From PALSA-1353 sp050012375 (GTDB lineage: Bacteria > Planctomycetota > Phycisphaerae > Tepidisphaerales > Tepidisphaeraceae), in assembly GCA_050012375.1 (NCBI GenBank), contig JBEKHH010000007.1, forward strand, positions 58,336-122,335: 64,000 nucleotides of DNA. Reading direction: 5' to 3'. Within the stretch, counting starts at the first letter, position 1, and each line of letters begins with the position of its first letter. The position numbers and the translations under genes were made by a program. Under the pieces are notes generated by a model that saw nothing but the letters and a program-made list of their open reading frames with translations, ran no database searches and was not told the DNA's origin. Below are positions 8,312 to 16,663 of this stretch, piece by piece.

Positions 8312-10912
8312 ATGAATGACAAATGTCTCTCGCCCCTTCAGTTCGCCATGGGTATCGGTCTGATCCTGATTTCAGCAGGGTCCGCCTCAGCCCAATTCAC
8401 AGACAAAGTTACGACCACTCCGGTCCTGATCCAGGACGGTTTTGGGCCGGCCGGTGACAATCTCCCCTATGGGGGACAGGAGTATTGCTCCCCGACAGCG
8501 GCGTCCATCTCCCTTGGTTATCTTGGCGTCAATGGCTTCAACCAGATTGCCCCCACCAAACCCACCACGGCCGATGAGCTGAATCTCGATCGCATCATGG
8601 GCGGGTTGATGAGCACCAGCGCCACCACCGGCACGGCCTACGTTTCAAACATCACCAGCGCGATTGACACTTATCTCGATGCCAAAGGCATCAGCCCTTC
8701 CAACTACGCCCTCACCACGCTCAGCTCTCCGACGATGAGCCAATTGACCAACCTCGATCAACCGGGGACCGTCGTCGATTTCATTTGCGGCTACTATGAT
8801 CCTTCCGGCAGTTCGTATGTGCGCAACGGCGGCCATTGCGTGGCGCTGCTCGATCAGGGTGTGACGGCGGGGGGCCAAATTTTTCCCAGTACTCTGGTGA
8901 TTAACAATCCATGTCCCGGCGCCTTTGAGCCCAGCGCCGACCTGGCCTCAGATTCACTTCAGTCTCTGAGCACCGTGCCCACGACGCCAAGCCTCAGCGC
9001 CTTTGGTTCGCTGATGTTGGATCCCAATCAGTTCCCCGGATTTTGGGGGACGACTCGCGCGGTAGTCGAAACCGCCATCGCCCTGACGGTGAATCCGAGC
9101 GAGGAATCGGCGAAAAGCCCGGCCCTGGCAACCTGGACATGGAACGCTCCACAGACGCTGAATCCCAGCGGCGGATCGCTGACGGTGTCGGCGCCGATCC
9201 GATCGTCGGGGTCCTACGGTTTGGTCCTCGCTTCGCCCGGCGCCGTGGAGCTTGAAAACACCGATGCGTCCACCGGCGTCAACACCGTGACCGCCGGCAC
9301 GTTGTCCAGCGACATCGACGCGGGCACGCCCTTTGGCAGCGGCGCGATCAGCCTGTCCGCCGGGACTCTACAGTTATCGCCCGCTTCCGGCTCGTCCAAC
9401 GTCATCCTATCCGCCGCCAACTCATCCGGAAGCCAACTGACATACAGTTCAGGCTGCGTCCTGGCCCTCAACCGCGACGGCAACAATTCTCTCGCCTTTG
9501 AGATCGGTGGAAACACCAATGGCTCAACCGCAAACCTCCTTCGCACGGGAAATGGCACGCTCGTGATCGCGCCCGCCGGCGGCGCCGCCGATCTTGGCTC
9601 TTCCGAGCAATTCATCGTCAACGGCTCGGGCGGGAATCTTCCCTCAGTCACCCACGGAATTGTCAGCCCCAGCATCGTCGCACAAAACAGCGATGCCAAC
9701 TCTTCCGGTGATTTCCTTACCTATGGCAAAAGCGGATTTGCCAAGGCGGCGTACACCCAAGCCAGCGTCACTCCGATTACTTCCACGACGGCCAGCACGG
9801 TATTCGACGCGCAGATTCCGCAAACCGTCCCGGCCAATACCACCGCGTCGGTTTATGCCATCAAAGTGGGGCCAGTGACAATCGGCGGCGGAAGCTCCAG
9901 CACTCTGAATGTCGGGCCGCAATCCGCCGGCCAGGCGGGCGTCATCCTCAATGGCGGGGCGATCAGCACCACCAACCTCAACTTCGCTTCCGCCGAGGGA
10001 TTGATCTACGCCAGCGCCGCCGGGGGAACGATTAACTCCATCATTAAGGGAAGCGGAGGCCTGACCACCTTCGGACCCGGCCCGCTCACCCTTACCGGCG
10101 CCAATACCTTCACCGGAGCAACCCACATCAATTCCGGGACTCTGGTGGCCGCCAACACTTCCGGATCGGTCACCGGGACGGGCCCCGTCCTCGTCGCACA
10201 AAACGCAACCCTGCAAATCAACGCTCCCTCGGCCGCCGCCGGCGGTTCCGGCGGAACCACCGTCAGCTCCGGCGCAACCGTCCTCCTCGACGGCGGCACG
10301 CTCAAAGGCCCGTCAACTTTCAACGCCGGTTCTTTTCTCTTCGGCGACGGCACGATTGCCGGCACGACAACCGTCTCCGCAACCATCGGCGGAAGCGCCA
10401 CGGATTTCGCCGCCAATCCATTCAACGGCGTCGAAGACATCGCCTTCACCGGTCCCGTGACCATGAACAGCTCGACGATTTATGATTGGCGTCTGAGCGC
10501 CTTGGACTCCGCGCCCGCCGACGCCGGCTCAGACTGGAGCCTGCTCGATTTCACCTCCAATTCCACCGTGAACATGGGCACATCTTCCAGTCCCATCAAT
10601 GTCACCCTGGATCTCGGCCCCAGCGTCCCCGATGCCGACAGCGGCAACCCATTCTGGTCCACCTCACATCAATGGGACGCCGCCTACGATCCGGACGGCT
10701 TCAACAACCTCTGGTATAATTGGAATTTCCCCACGTACGCTCGGGGATATTTTTCTCTATCGTATAGTCCGAGCGTCGAGAACCTATACGTCGATTACAC
10801 CGCAAACACCACCGCGACAATTCCAGTTCCCGAACCCGCCGCGATGAGCATCTTCGCGCTCGCAGCGTTGCTAATGCCGCGCCCGCGGCGACCCGGCATC
10901 CCGCGAGCCTGA
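8312..10912 (+). CDS. Secreted C39-like/beta-strand-repeat protein with PEP-CTERM tail
   Basis: This 866-residue protein has three recognisable parts. A signal peptide (about residues 1-28, ending SASAQ) leads into a region resembling papain-like C39 peptidases, with Cys59 in EYCSPTAAS, His175 in NGGHCVALL and Asn198-199. The middle is low-complexity Gly/Ser/Thr/Ala sequence with autotransporter-associated beta-strand repeats, the clearest being LTLTGANTFTGATHINSGTL near residue 595. The C-terminus carries VPEPAAMS, a hydrophobic helix and Arg residues, which is a PEP-CTERM sorting signal. It is likely exported and anchored or processed by an exosortase, which is not in this window. Peptidase activity is an inference from three residues. 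Confidence 0.8.
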   Translation: MNDKCLSPLQFAMGIGLILISAGSASAQFTDKVTTTPVLIQDGFGPAGDNLPYGGQEYCSPTAASISLGYLGVNGFNQIAPTKPTTADELNLDRIMGGLMSTSATTGTAYVSNITSAIDTYLDAKGISPSNYALTTLSSPTMSQLTNLDQPGTVVDFICGYYDPSGSSYVRNGGHCVALLDQGVTAGGQIFPSTLVINNPCPGAFEPSADLASDSLQSLSTVPTTPSLSAFGSLMLDPNQFPGFWGTTRAVVETAIALTVNPSEESAKSPALATWTWNAPQTLNPSGGSLTVSAPIRSSGSYGLVLASPGAVELENTDASTGVNTVTAGTLSSDIDAGTPFGSGAISLSAGTLQLSPASGSSNVILSAANSSGSQLTYSSGCVLALNRDGNNSLAFEIGGNTNGSTANLLRTGNGTLVIAPAGGAADLGSSEQFIVNGSGGNLPSVTHGIVSPSIVAQNSDANSSGDFLTYGKSGFAKAAYTQASVTPITSTTASTVFDAQIPQTVPANTTASVYAIKVGPVTIGGGSSSTLNVGPQSAGQAGVILNGGAISTTNLNFASAEGLIYASAAGGTINSIIKGSGGLTTFGPGPLTLTGANTFTGATHINSGTLVAANTSGSVTGTGPVLVAQNATLQINAPSAAAGGSGGTTVSSGATVLLDGGTLKGPSTFNAGSFLFGDGTIAGTTTVSATIGGSATDFAANPFNGVEDIAFTGPVTMNSSTIYDWRLSALDSAPADAGSDWSLLDFTSNSTVNMGTSSSPINVTLDLGPSVPDADSGNPFWSTSHQWDAAYDPDGFNNLWYNWNFPTYARGYFSLSYSPSVENLYVDYTANTTATIPVPEPAAMSIFALAALLMPRPRRPGIPRA

Positions 10913-11223
10913 ACCAGATCATTTTCAGAGCCAATTCAGCGGCCTGCCGACTTTAGTCGGCAGGTCCTCATCGGCCGGGTTCTCAATCCCACCAAGAAAT
11001 CGACTCGAAGAACCGGCCCTGGTTTTCGCTGGATTTCATCACCCTACCACGTCCTATAATGCATGTTATGTTAAGTTGTGACAATAGTTTACGTTTCGGC
11101 TGCAAATCTGGCGCAGCCCCCGGCAATGCCCCGTCGTGACGCCGAATTCATCTTGGCCTTCGCTTGCAAGAGGAGTAAAACTTAAGTGCGGAAGCTCCCG
11201 CCAATTTTCAAAGGAGGCCACCA
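10913..11223. other. Intergenic spacer with one perfect hairpin
   Basis: This 311-base stretch holds no credible gene. A perfect 9-bp stem with a TTTA loop (10943-10964) follows the PEP-CTERM gene by 30 bases. The rest shows nothing I can name, apart from the strong ribosome binding site AAAGGAGG just before 11224. Confidence 0.6.
10943..10964 (+). terminator. Hairpin, possible terminator of the PEP-CTERM gene
   Basis: CCTGCCGAC and GTCGGCAGG flank a TTTA loop, giving a perfect 9-bp stem. No clear T-run follows (TCCTCA), so Rho-independent termination is uncertain; it could instead protect the mRNA 3' end. Confidence 0.45.
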
Positions 11224-11736
11224 ATGAATCGTTTTTTTGCCGGCATGTTGATATCGGGAATCCTCGTGCGGGTTTGCGTCCCCGCCTTTGGCCAGATGTC
11301 CCCTGACGAAGCGCTCCAACGGCTGAAGGACCGGGAAGCGGCGGCGACCCAGCCGAGCATCGCGGATCTGCTTGAAAAGATATCAAACCTGCAAAGAGAC
11401 AAGGTCGATCTCCAGCGCCAGCTCGACGCAGCCAATGCACAGATTAAGGCATTGCAGGATCAGATCGCGGCCGCCGCAGCCGCGCCACCCGCGACAGCGG
11501 ATAAATCGAATTCGGATAACGGTCCGCTCGCGGGCACCCCTTGGCACCGAATCAAAATTGGCATGACGGAGGAAGAGGCCAACGCCATAAAGAACACGAA
11601 GCCCTTTGGCATCTACGCGACTACAAAATCCGAAGGACGGAACGTAAAGGTGGTCCAATGGTCCAGACTGAGCGACGACACGCTCCTTTGTACCATCACC
11701 TACACCGACGGAAGAATTTCTGCGATAGATTATTGA
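11224..11736 (+). CDS. Exported coiled-coil protein of unknown function
   Basis: This 170-residue protein starts after an excellent ribosome binding site (AAAGGAGG). A signal peptide covers about residues 1-24 (ending PAFGQ). Residues 45-85 form a Glu/Lys/Gln/Leu-rich coiled coil, an Ala-rich linker follows, and the C-terminal 60 residues (from WHRIKIGMTEEEANA) resemble the small SmpA/BamE-like or outer-membrane-assembly fold with its typical G-M-T-x-x-x-A start. I do not recognise the family with certainty. It is probably periplasmic. Confidence 0.65.
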   Translation: MNRFFAGMLISGILVRVCVPAFGQMSPDEALQRLKDREAAATQPSIADLLEKISNLQRDKVDLQRQLDAANAQIKALQDQIAAAAAAPPATADKSNSDNGPLAGTPWHRIKIGMTEEEANAIKNTKPFGIYATTKSEGRNVKVVQWSRLSDDTLLCTITYTDGRISAIDY

Positions 11737-11919
11737 AAAAATCGGCGTCCGGCTTCGGCTTCCTTTTCGATTTCCGTCTCCGCGCCTTTTTGGGCATGGA
11801 AACCACCCATTACCAGTATTAAATTACAAAAGAGTTACACGCGGCTGGCGTTCGCGGGCAGGCGGCTTAAAATCGGCCTTGGAGAGAACCCTTCACTTTT
11901 CTTTTCCACGGAGAGACCC

Positions 11920-12345
11920 ATGAAAAGCTCAACGATCCTTTTGTCGTTCGCCTTGGCGATCCTCGGTTTATTGACCCTCGGAAGGGTGGTGCCCGCGCAA
12001 TCCGCCGTCCCCCGCTCGGCCGTCGGTCACTGGGAGTATGCCACCCTGGGCATGAATGAGATCACCACAATTGGCAGCGCCAATGCCGCGTGGAAGGAAC
12101 CGGGCGCCGACTCGATCCCGGAAGAGGTTGACGGCGCTGAGGGCTCCTACCAGGGAAACAACACCATGCTGAAGCTCGCGAAGCATCTCACCGGCAAAGA
12201 CGCGCCTGCGGGATTCCCTGGGTGTGAAATCGCGACCATCCTGAATTGGGCCGGCTCAAAGGGGTGGCAACTCGTATCAGTCAATGCACAGAAAAATGAG
12301 CTTGGCACGAATTGGGTTTACATTTTCGAGCGCCCCGCGCCGTGA
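11920..12345 (+). CDS. Small exported protein, DUF4177-like
   Basis: This 141-residue protein has a clear signal peptide (residues 1-27, ending VPAQS). A mature domain follows that begins GHWEYATLGM and ends with GWQLVSVNAQ and a YIFERP strand. The W-E-Y start and the late GW-x-L-V-x-V strand are the pattern of DUF4177-type small domains. The function is unknown. A GGAGAG ribosome binding site precedes the ATG. It shares orientation with its exported neighbours but has a separate leader. Confidence 0.6.
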   Translation: MKSSTILLSFALAILGLLTLGRVVPAQSAVPRSAVGHWEYATLGMNEITTIGSANAAWKEPGADSIPEEVDGAEGSYQGNNTMLKLAKHLTGKDAPAGFPGCEIATILNWAGSKGWQLVSVNAQKNELGTNWVYIFERPAP

Positions 12346-12407
12346 ACTTCACCGGCAAAAAAACGTCGGCGAACTCGCCCGCCGGAGAACACTGAAAGGA
12401 CCACGTC

Positions 12408-12656
12408 ATGGAGATTTCTGATTTTCCGATCGAGCTGCGCGCCGCAGCTTTGATCGCGGCGTCGAACCTGATCGTTTCTTACGGGTTAAAACCTTCTTCG
12501 CTCGGCCCGATCGAGGGTCTTTCGACTCAGGGCCAGGCGGTGACCCCTGAGAAGCAAATTGCTCTTCGGGCGGTGAAGATTCTGCTCGCCGCGCAGGCCG
12601 AAGGTCTATTTACTGCTCGCGACACAAAACGTCGACGTCGGAAGTCCGCATCTTGA
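12408..12656 (+). CDS. Small protein of unknown function (82 residues)
   Basis: The ORF begins after AAAGGACC and encodes an Ala/Leu-rich, probably helical protein with a very basic tail (DTKRRRRKSAS). I do not recognise it. Residues 6-25 (ELRAAALIAASNLIVSYG) could be an amphipathic helix. It lies 62 bases after the DUF4177-like gene and could be cotranscribed with it. Confidence 0.5.
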   Translation: MEISDFPIELRAAALIAASNLIVSYGLKPSSLGPIEGLSTQGQAVTPEKQIALRAVKILLAAQAEGLFTARDTKRRRRKSAS

Positions 12657-12843
12657 CGACGACTATTTTCTTCGTCCTGGCGCTGCGCACACAGTGATCC
12701 GAGAACCGCCCGAGGTCCTCAATCTCGGCAAGCGCCAGCCGGGTCGGCGGAATTAAAGACGATATGACGAAAACGAATCGCGTCCTCTCTAATCTCCCCA
12801 AAAATCCTCAGTTCTGTGCAGTATTGCTCCCCTTCCGGTTTGA

Positions 12844-12849
12844 TATAAT
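12844..12849 (+). promoter_or_regulatory. TATAAT -10 box
   Basis: A consensus TATAAT stands nine bases before the ATG of the next small ORF. No -35 hexamer is visible at the normal distance. If it is used, the mRNA would be almost leaderless. Confidence 0.35.
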
Positions 12850-12857
12850 TCCGCCCC

Positions 12858-13094
12858 ATGCCCACTTCAACCCCCACCTCCAAAACCCATCGTGTCGTCA
12901 TTCTCCTGCAATTCTCCCAGGCCTTGCCGTTACCCGGCGGAGCTTCGGCTACGGGCAATGGCTCCGCTCAGCTCAATATCGACGACGTGCCAAACGATAT
13001 TGGCCTGGATCAGCTATCCCAGGTGGTAAAGGCCCTTGCCGATTCCTTCCGACAGGGAGGATTTCAAGTGACTCGCGTTAGCCTCACGATTTAG
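12858..13094 (+). CDS. Possible small protein (78 residues), unknown
   Basis: The ORF begins just downstream of a TATAAT box. It reads as an Ala/Gln/Leu-rich N-terminal half followed by a more ordinary segment (LDQLSQVVKALADSFRQGG) that looks like an amphipathic helix and a terminal strand. There is no ribosome binding site and I do not recognise a family. It may be real but leaderless, or it may be chance. Confidence 0.35.
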   Translation: MPTSTPTSKTHRVVILLQFSQALPLPGGASATGNGSAQLNIDDVPNDIGLDQLSQVVKALADSFRQGGFQVTRVSLTI

Positions 13095-13129
13095 CGCAAA
13101 TAAAAATGCGACCCCGATGTAATCGGGAC

Positions 13130-13302
13130 CTACGGCCGCGAAGACGCGAAGATCGCCAAGACAGACGCGAAGAAATGCAATTGTCGCCACAGATGAAAAT
13201 CAGATGCACACAGATGAAAATGTGAATTGATTTTTATCTGTGTACATCCGCCTTTCATCTGTGGCCAAAACTCTTCTCCGCGTTTCCCTCTGTGTCTCCG
13301 CG
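13130..13302. repeat. Nested hairpin repeat (CGCGAAGA outer, CAGATGAAAAT inner)
   Basis: The outer arms (from about 13130 and to about 13302) carry CGCGAAGACGCGAAG-like words and their complements. The inner arms (13186-13221 against 13230-13265) read GCCACAGATGAAAATCAGAT and its near complement. The whole 250-base gap between the small ORF and the cytochrome gene is occupied by it. The outer arm belongs to the same word family as the repeats at 3069, 13985 and 59451. Confidence 0.8.
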
Positions 13303-13346
13303 CCCTCGAGCGTACTCGCGGGCGGTGAATCGTGAATTTCCCGAGC

Positions 13347-13787
13347 CTAGGATTGTGGCGCCAACGTCCGCAGGTAATTCACTACAGTCCAGCGATCTTC
13401 GCTCGAGAGCAGTCTCTGATGAGCCGGCATGGGCGAGTGACCTTCGCTGATCTTCCAGAACAACGCGCCGTCGCTCAACTCGCCCAGGGCCGGGCTGGTC
13501 AAGTCGCTCGGCCTCACCGTCAAACTCACCGCTGCGGGCCCATCCCCTTTGCCCGTATCGCCGTGACAGTAAACACAGTTCTGAGCATACAAAGTCCGCC
13601 CGGCCGCGATTGACTCGGCCGTCGCCGCCACAGGATTGTGTTGGGCCGCGGCCGCGGGCGGAACAGCGCTGGCTGTCTGCCCTCCGCCATTACCTGCCGG
13701 AGAACTGCTGCACGCAACCAGCAGGCCTAGGCACAGTGCCGCGGCACTCCGTCGCCCATTCGCCGCTCGAAACAGTTGCCATGTCAT
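13347..13787 (-). CDS. Lipoprotein cytochrome c, class I
   Basis: This 146-residue protein starts at the ATG preceded by GGAGGCG; a longer frame upstream has no such site. A signal peptide with lipobox LVAC (Cys near residue 26) predicts a lipid-anchored protein facing the periplasm. The haem site is CVYCH and the likely axial Met is in SPMPAHQ, in a class I cytochrome c fold (GRTLYAQNCVYCHG, then WTVVNYLRTL at the end). It probably shuttles electrons. No oxidase lies next to it, so the partner is unknown. Confidence 0.88.
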   Translation of the reverse strand: MTWQLFRAANGRRSAAALCLGLLVACSSSPAGNGGGQTASAVPPAAAAQHNPVAATAESIAAGRTLYAQNCVYCHGDTGKGDGPAAVSLTVRPSDLTSPALGELSDGALFWKISEGHSPMPAHQRLLSSEDRWTVVNYLRTLAPQS

Positions 13788-14496
13788 GGATCGCCTCCAT
13801 CGCCGAGGATTGTTGGTCCGGGATTTTCCGGTTGCACCTTTGCCGGCGAACGCCCGCCGGCGAATGCCGTCGGCATTTTCGCATAGTGTCAAGTCTTCCG
13901 AAAGGGCGAACACCGGCCAAGCAAGATTTCCGGTGTAGCTCTCAGTTGCGGACCTTCTTTAGTCCGATCTGAAACCCGCTTGAAGAAAGGGTCTCGCGCA
14001 GAGGCGCAAAGGCGCAGAGTCCGACCACTTTGCGCCTCTCCGCCTTTGCGTGAGACTCTTTCCTTGAGTCATCCCAGCCCACGCTGATAAGTTGGACCCA
14101 GGATTTCCGACCGATTCCGCTTTCCCCCCTCCAGAAAAATCTCCGAATTTTATGCTTGCAATCCGGAATGGAGTTAGGTATTAGTTTGGTTTGAACGGAT
14201 AACGCAAAATCACGTGCAACATCGCAGCCGATTCCGCGCGGGCTCGATTTGGCTCGCGCTGGCCGGGAGACGCTATCATGTCCGCCGATTTCCATGGCAC
14301 GACAGCTTTCCGACAAATGTCCCACCTCTCCCGAAGCCCGATCGGTCTTTTGCGTCTTATCTACTGCTCCACTTTCAACTTATCGACTCTCTGGCGAAGC
14401 GCCCCCCTCCCCCCTGTGGGACATTCTGGGATCGGGGGGGACAGTGACAATATGAGCCACGGTTTTGAAATCGGGTGGTCAGCCCCCCGCCGCGTT
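13788..14496. other. Long intergenic region (709 bases) with one hairpin repeat
   Basis: No gene is supported here. The frames that are open run through the repeat at 13985-14064 and have no ribosome binding site. Around 14390-14450 there is a G-rich stretch (runs of five to seven C or G) that I cannot interpret. The rest is featureless. Confidence 0.6.
13985..14064. repeat. Hairpin repeat with CGCAAAGGCG words
   Basis: The left arm (13985-14019) reads GAAAGGGTCTCGCGCAGAGG and onward; the right arm (14028-14064) is its near complement, ending GAGACTCTTTCC. Both arms are made of degenerate GCAAAGGCGCAGAG words. It belongs to the CGCAGAG family also seen at 3069, 13130 and 59451. Confidence 0.85.
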
Positions 14497-15216
14497 CTAT
14501 TGCTTCCGGATGACCAGACAACCCGCCAGCATGTCGTGCAACGCCTGCTTTTGCTGCGTCCAGCCCGCCATCATGAAGCCGATCATCAGCGTCATGTAGG
14601 AAATGAACTTCCCGAAGTACCGGCCGGTCGCTTGGCCGAAGCCGACGCGCTGCCCTTGCATGTTCGTCACGATGATGCCCAGGGCCAATTTGCCGACCGT
14701 GGCCTGATATTGCGAGGATTCCATCAGGGCGAAATAGAGCCATCGCAGCACGAATCCGCCGGAGAACAGCCCCATCATTGGGAAGAAGATTACGGGCGAA
14801 AACGCGCGCGGGCCGGGGGCGAACATTCCCATTCCCACGACGAATTGCAGGATGCGTTCAACCACGGCCAGGATGATGTAATCGATGATCGCCGCCGCAA
14901 AGCGCATCCAGAAACCGGCGTAGACGATGTATCCAATCGGGCCGGACGGAGAGAAATAGTTGAGGGAAGCGTTTGCGCCGGCCAGGTTGGCGACCGCGGC
15001 AGCGCCCGTGACGGAGGCCGTGCCGGCGGCCGTTGCCTGCATCGCCGCCATCAGCGCCGCCACGCCCGATGCCGGGCGCCAATCGGGCATGTTTTCCGTC
15101 CAGACCAGATCGGTTGGCCGCACGTGCCCCTGTCGGAGCATGTCGATCAGCACCTCGATCGTCACCGGACCGAATTGCCGATTGTCTTGTGCGTAATACC
15201 ATTCGTTGCCGGGCAC
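14497..15216 (-). CDS. GYF_2-RDD family membrane protein
   Basis: I place the start at a GTG (15216) because GGAGG stands just upstream and the protein then begins directly with its first domain. Residues 4-50 form a GYF_2-like domain (EWYYAQDNRQFGP, then WTENMPDW). From about residue 100 an RDD domain follows, with three to four membrane helices and its usual GKLALGI and HDMLAG motifs. RDD proteins are inner-membrane proteins, some of them transporters, mostly of unknown function. The gene is downstream of the ketoacyl synthase gene (40-base gap) and may belong to that cluster. Confidence 0.8.
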   Translation of the reverse strand: MPGNEWYYAQDNRQFGPVTIEVLIDMLRQGHVRPTDLVWTENMPDWRPASGVAALMAAMQATAAGTASVTGAAAVANLAGANASLNYFSPSGPIGYIVYAGFWMRFAAAIIDYIILAVVERILQFVVGMGMFAPGPRAFSPVIFFPMMGLFSGGFVLRWLYFALMESSQYQATVGKLALGIIVTNMQGQRVGFGQATGRYFGKFISYMTLMIGFMMAGWTQQKQALHDMLAGCLVIRKQ

Positions 15217-15256
15217 GCGATCCTCCGCAATGATTTTCGCGGAGTATAACCGAGAC

Positions 15257-16369
15257 TCAGCCGCTGACGAGCGACACGACCGCCAGCGGCCCGCCGAAGC
15301 CGGCAGCGATGGCGAGGCTCCGATGAATCGGCCTTTGCACGGCTGATGAGCAGAAGTGCAAACCCTCGGTCGCCAGCGGCTGCGTGGATCGCACGTTGGG
15401 CGGAACGGCGCCGTGCAAATGGCACAGACAATTGATCGCCACCGACACCAGTCCGGCCGCGCCCAAACTGTGGCCAAGGGCCCCTTTGTGCGAATAGAGA
15501 ATCGGCTGGGACGCGGAGGGCAAGCCCTTCCGCTCGCCGGCGATGGATTGGATCGCGGCCAGTTCCACCGGGTCGCTGACGATGGTTCCCGTGGCGTGGG
15601 CGTGGATCAGGTCGAGATTGCTGCAACCGACGCGCCGAAGCATTTGCCGCAGGGCCTTGCCCGCCGGATCGCCGCCGGTCAGATGCGTTCCATCCCCGCC
15701 GATCGCCCAGCGCTCGATTCGCGCCAGCGGCCGGGCTGGCGCGTCGATCGATGATTCCAGGCAAACGGCGGCGGCGGCTTCGCTGATGATAAAACCCTTC
15801 CGCGTTCGATCGAACGGCCGGCATCCATGCCCTTCCGGCGCCAGCACGCCGAGCCGCTGAAAGCTGGAGACGAACAGCGGATGGACCGATGCCTCCACGG
15901 CGACGATCAGCGCCCGCCGCGCTTCGCCCAATTCGATCGCCATCGCCGCCCGCAGCAGCGCGTGCAATCCGCTGGAACAGGCGGATGAAACCGTCATGCG
16001 CGGACCGCTTCCAAATCTCAGCTTTTGGCTAAGCTCGCAATCGATGTGTGAGAGCCCCTGATGCAGATCGCCGTGATGCAGGTCCGGGACTTTGACTTGC
16101 ATCCACGATTCGATCGAGCCTTTGCTCGTTCCGACAAACAGGGCCGAATCGGATTTGCCGCAATCGGGTTGTGACCACCCTGCCTGCGCCAGCGCCTCCG
16201 CGGCCGCCGCCGCGGCCATCGGCACGGCGCGATCCGGCCCGGCAAAGCCAGCCACGCGGGCATGGTCGGAAATCGACCGCCCCGCCAGCAGCGCGTCCCA
16301 GGTTCGGCCGGCGGTTGCGCCCAGGACCGAAACCAGCCCGATGCCCGTGATCGCCGCGGGGAAATGCAT
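15257..16369 (-). CDS. Beta-ketoacyl synthase (KAS I/II-like)
   Basis: This 370-residue thiolase-fold condensing enzyme has all catalytic residues: Cys131 in SSACSSG, His258 in HAHATGT, and Lys295/His300 in SHKGALGHSLGAAG. Such enzymes condense malonyl-ACP with an acyl chain in fatty acid or polyketide synthesis. At 370 residues it is shorter than FabF (about 410), with a compact N-terminal part. I use the ATG at 16369 because it overlaps the stop of the upstream gene (TGATG), a sign of translational coupling. No ACP gene is adjacent, so it could be a stand-alone lipid synthase rather than FabF. Confidence 0.85.
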   Translation of the reverse strand: MHFPAAITGIGLVSVLGATAGRTWDALLAGRSISDHARVAGFAGPDRAVPMAAAAAAEALAQAGWSQPDCGKSDSALFVGTSKGSIESWMQVKVPDLHHGDLHQGLSHIDCELSQKLRFGSGPRMTVSSACSSGLHALLRAAMAIELGEARRALIVAVEASVHPLFVSSFQRLGVLAPEGHGCRPFDRTRKGFIISEAAAAVCLESSIDAPARPLARIERWAIGGDGTHLTGGDPAGKALRQMLRRVGCSNLDLIHAHATGTIVSDPVELAAIQSIAGERKGLPSASQPILYSHKGALGHSLGAAGLVSVAINCLCHLHGAVPPNVRSTQPLATEGLHFCSSAVQRPIHRSLAIAAGFGGPLAVVSLVSG

Positions 16370-16611
16370 CACGGGTTCCATTGCCGCTCGAGGTCGATGC
16401 ATTCCGAGCGCCGCTGGATGTGGCGGAATAACTTGTAGTATCCGATCACGGCGTGCCTGGCGATCGGATCATCCACGACGTTGTCGATCGAGTATCCGGT
16501 GAAAGAGAGAATCCGCTCCAGCGGTCGCTGGACGATGACATGCTCGATATCCGTGTCCGGCCGGCGCCCAAGGCGAATGCCCGAAAGCCCCAGCCCGTCC
16601 ATCTGGCTCAT
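16369..16611 (-). CDS. Unknown 80-residue protein coupled to the ketoacyl synthase
   Basis: I do not recognise this protein. It is soluble, has no signal peptide and contains a central segment ending SFTGYSIDNVVDDP. A basic helix follows (LFRHIQRRSECIDLERQW). Its stop overlaps the start of the ketoacyl synthase, so it is very likely expressed with it. It has no carrier-protein DSL motif. The position suggests a role in the same lipid pathway, but that is inference. Confidence 0.55.
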   Translation of the reverse strand: MSQMDGLGLSGIRLGRRPDTDIEHVIVQRPLERILSFTGYSIDNVVDDPIARHAVIGYYKLFRHIQRRSECIDLERQWNP

Positions 16612-16663
16612 ACCGCGATGATTCTAGTCTGGAATCCGCACGCGAGCGCAATGTGGCTTTGGT

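Noticed and set aside
13942..15249. Two long frames (minus 13942-14325, plus 14278-15249) around 14 kb
   Set aside because: One runs through the hairpin repeat and the other opposes the RDD gene; neither has a ribosome binding site or a domain.
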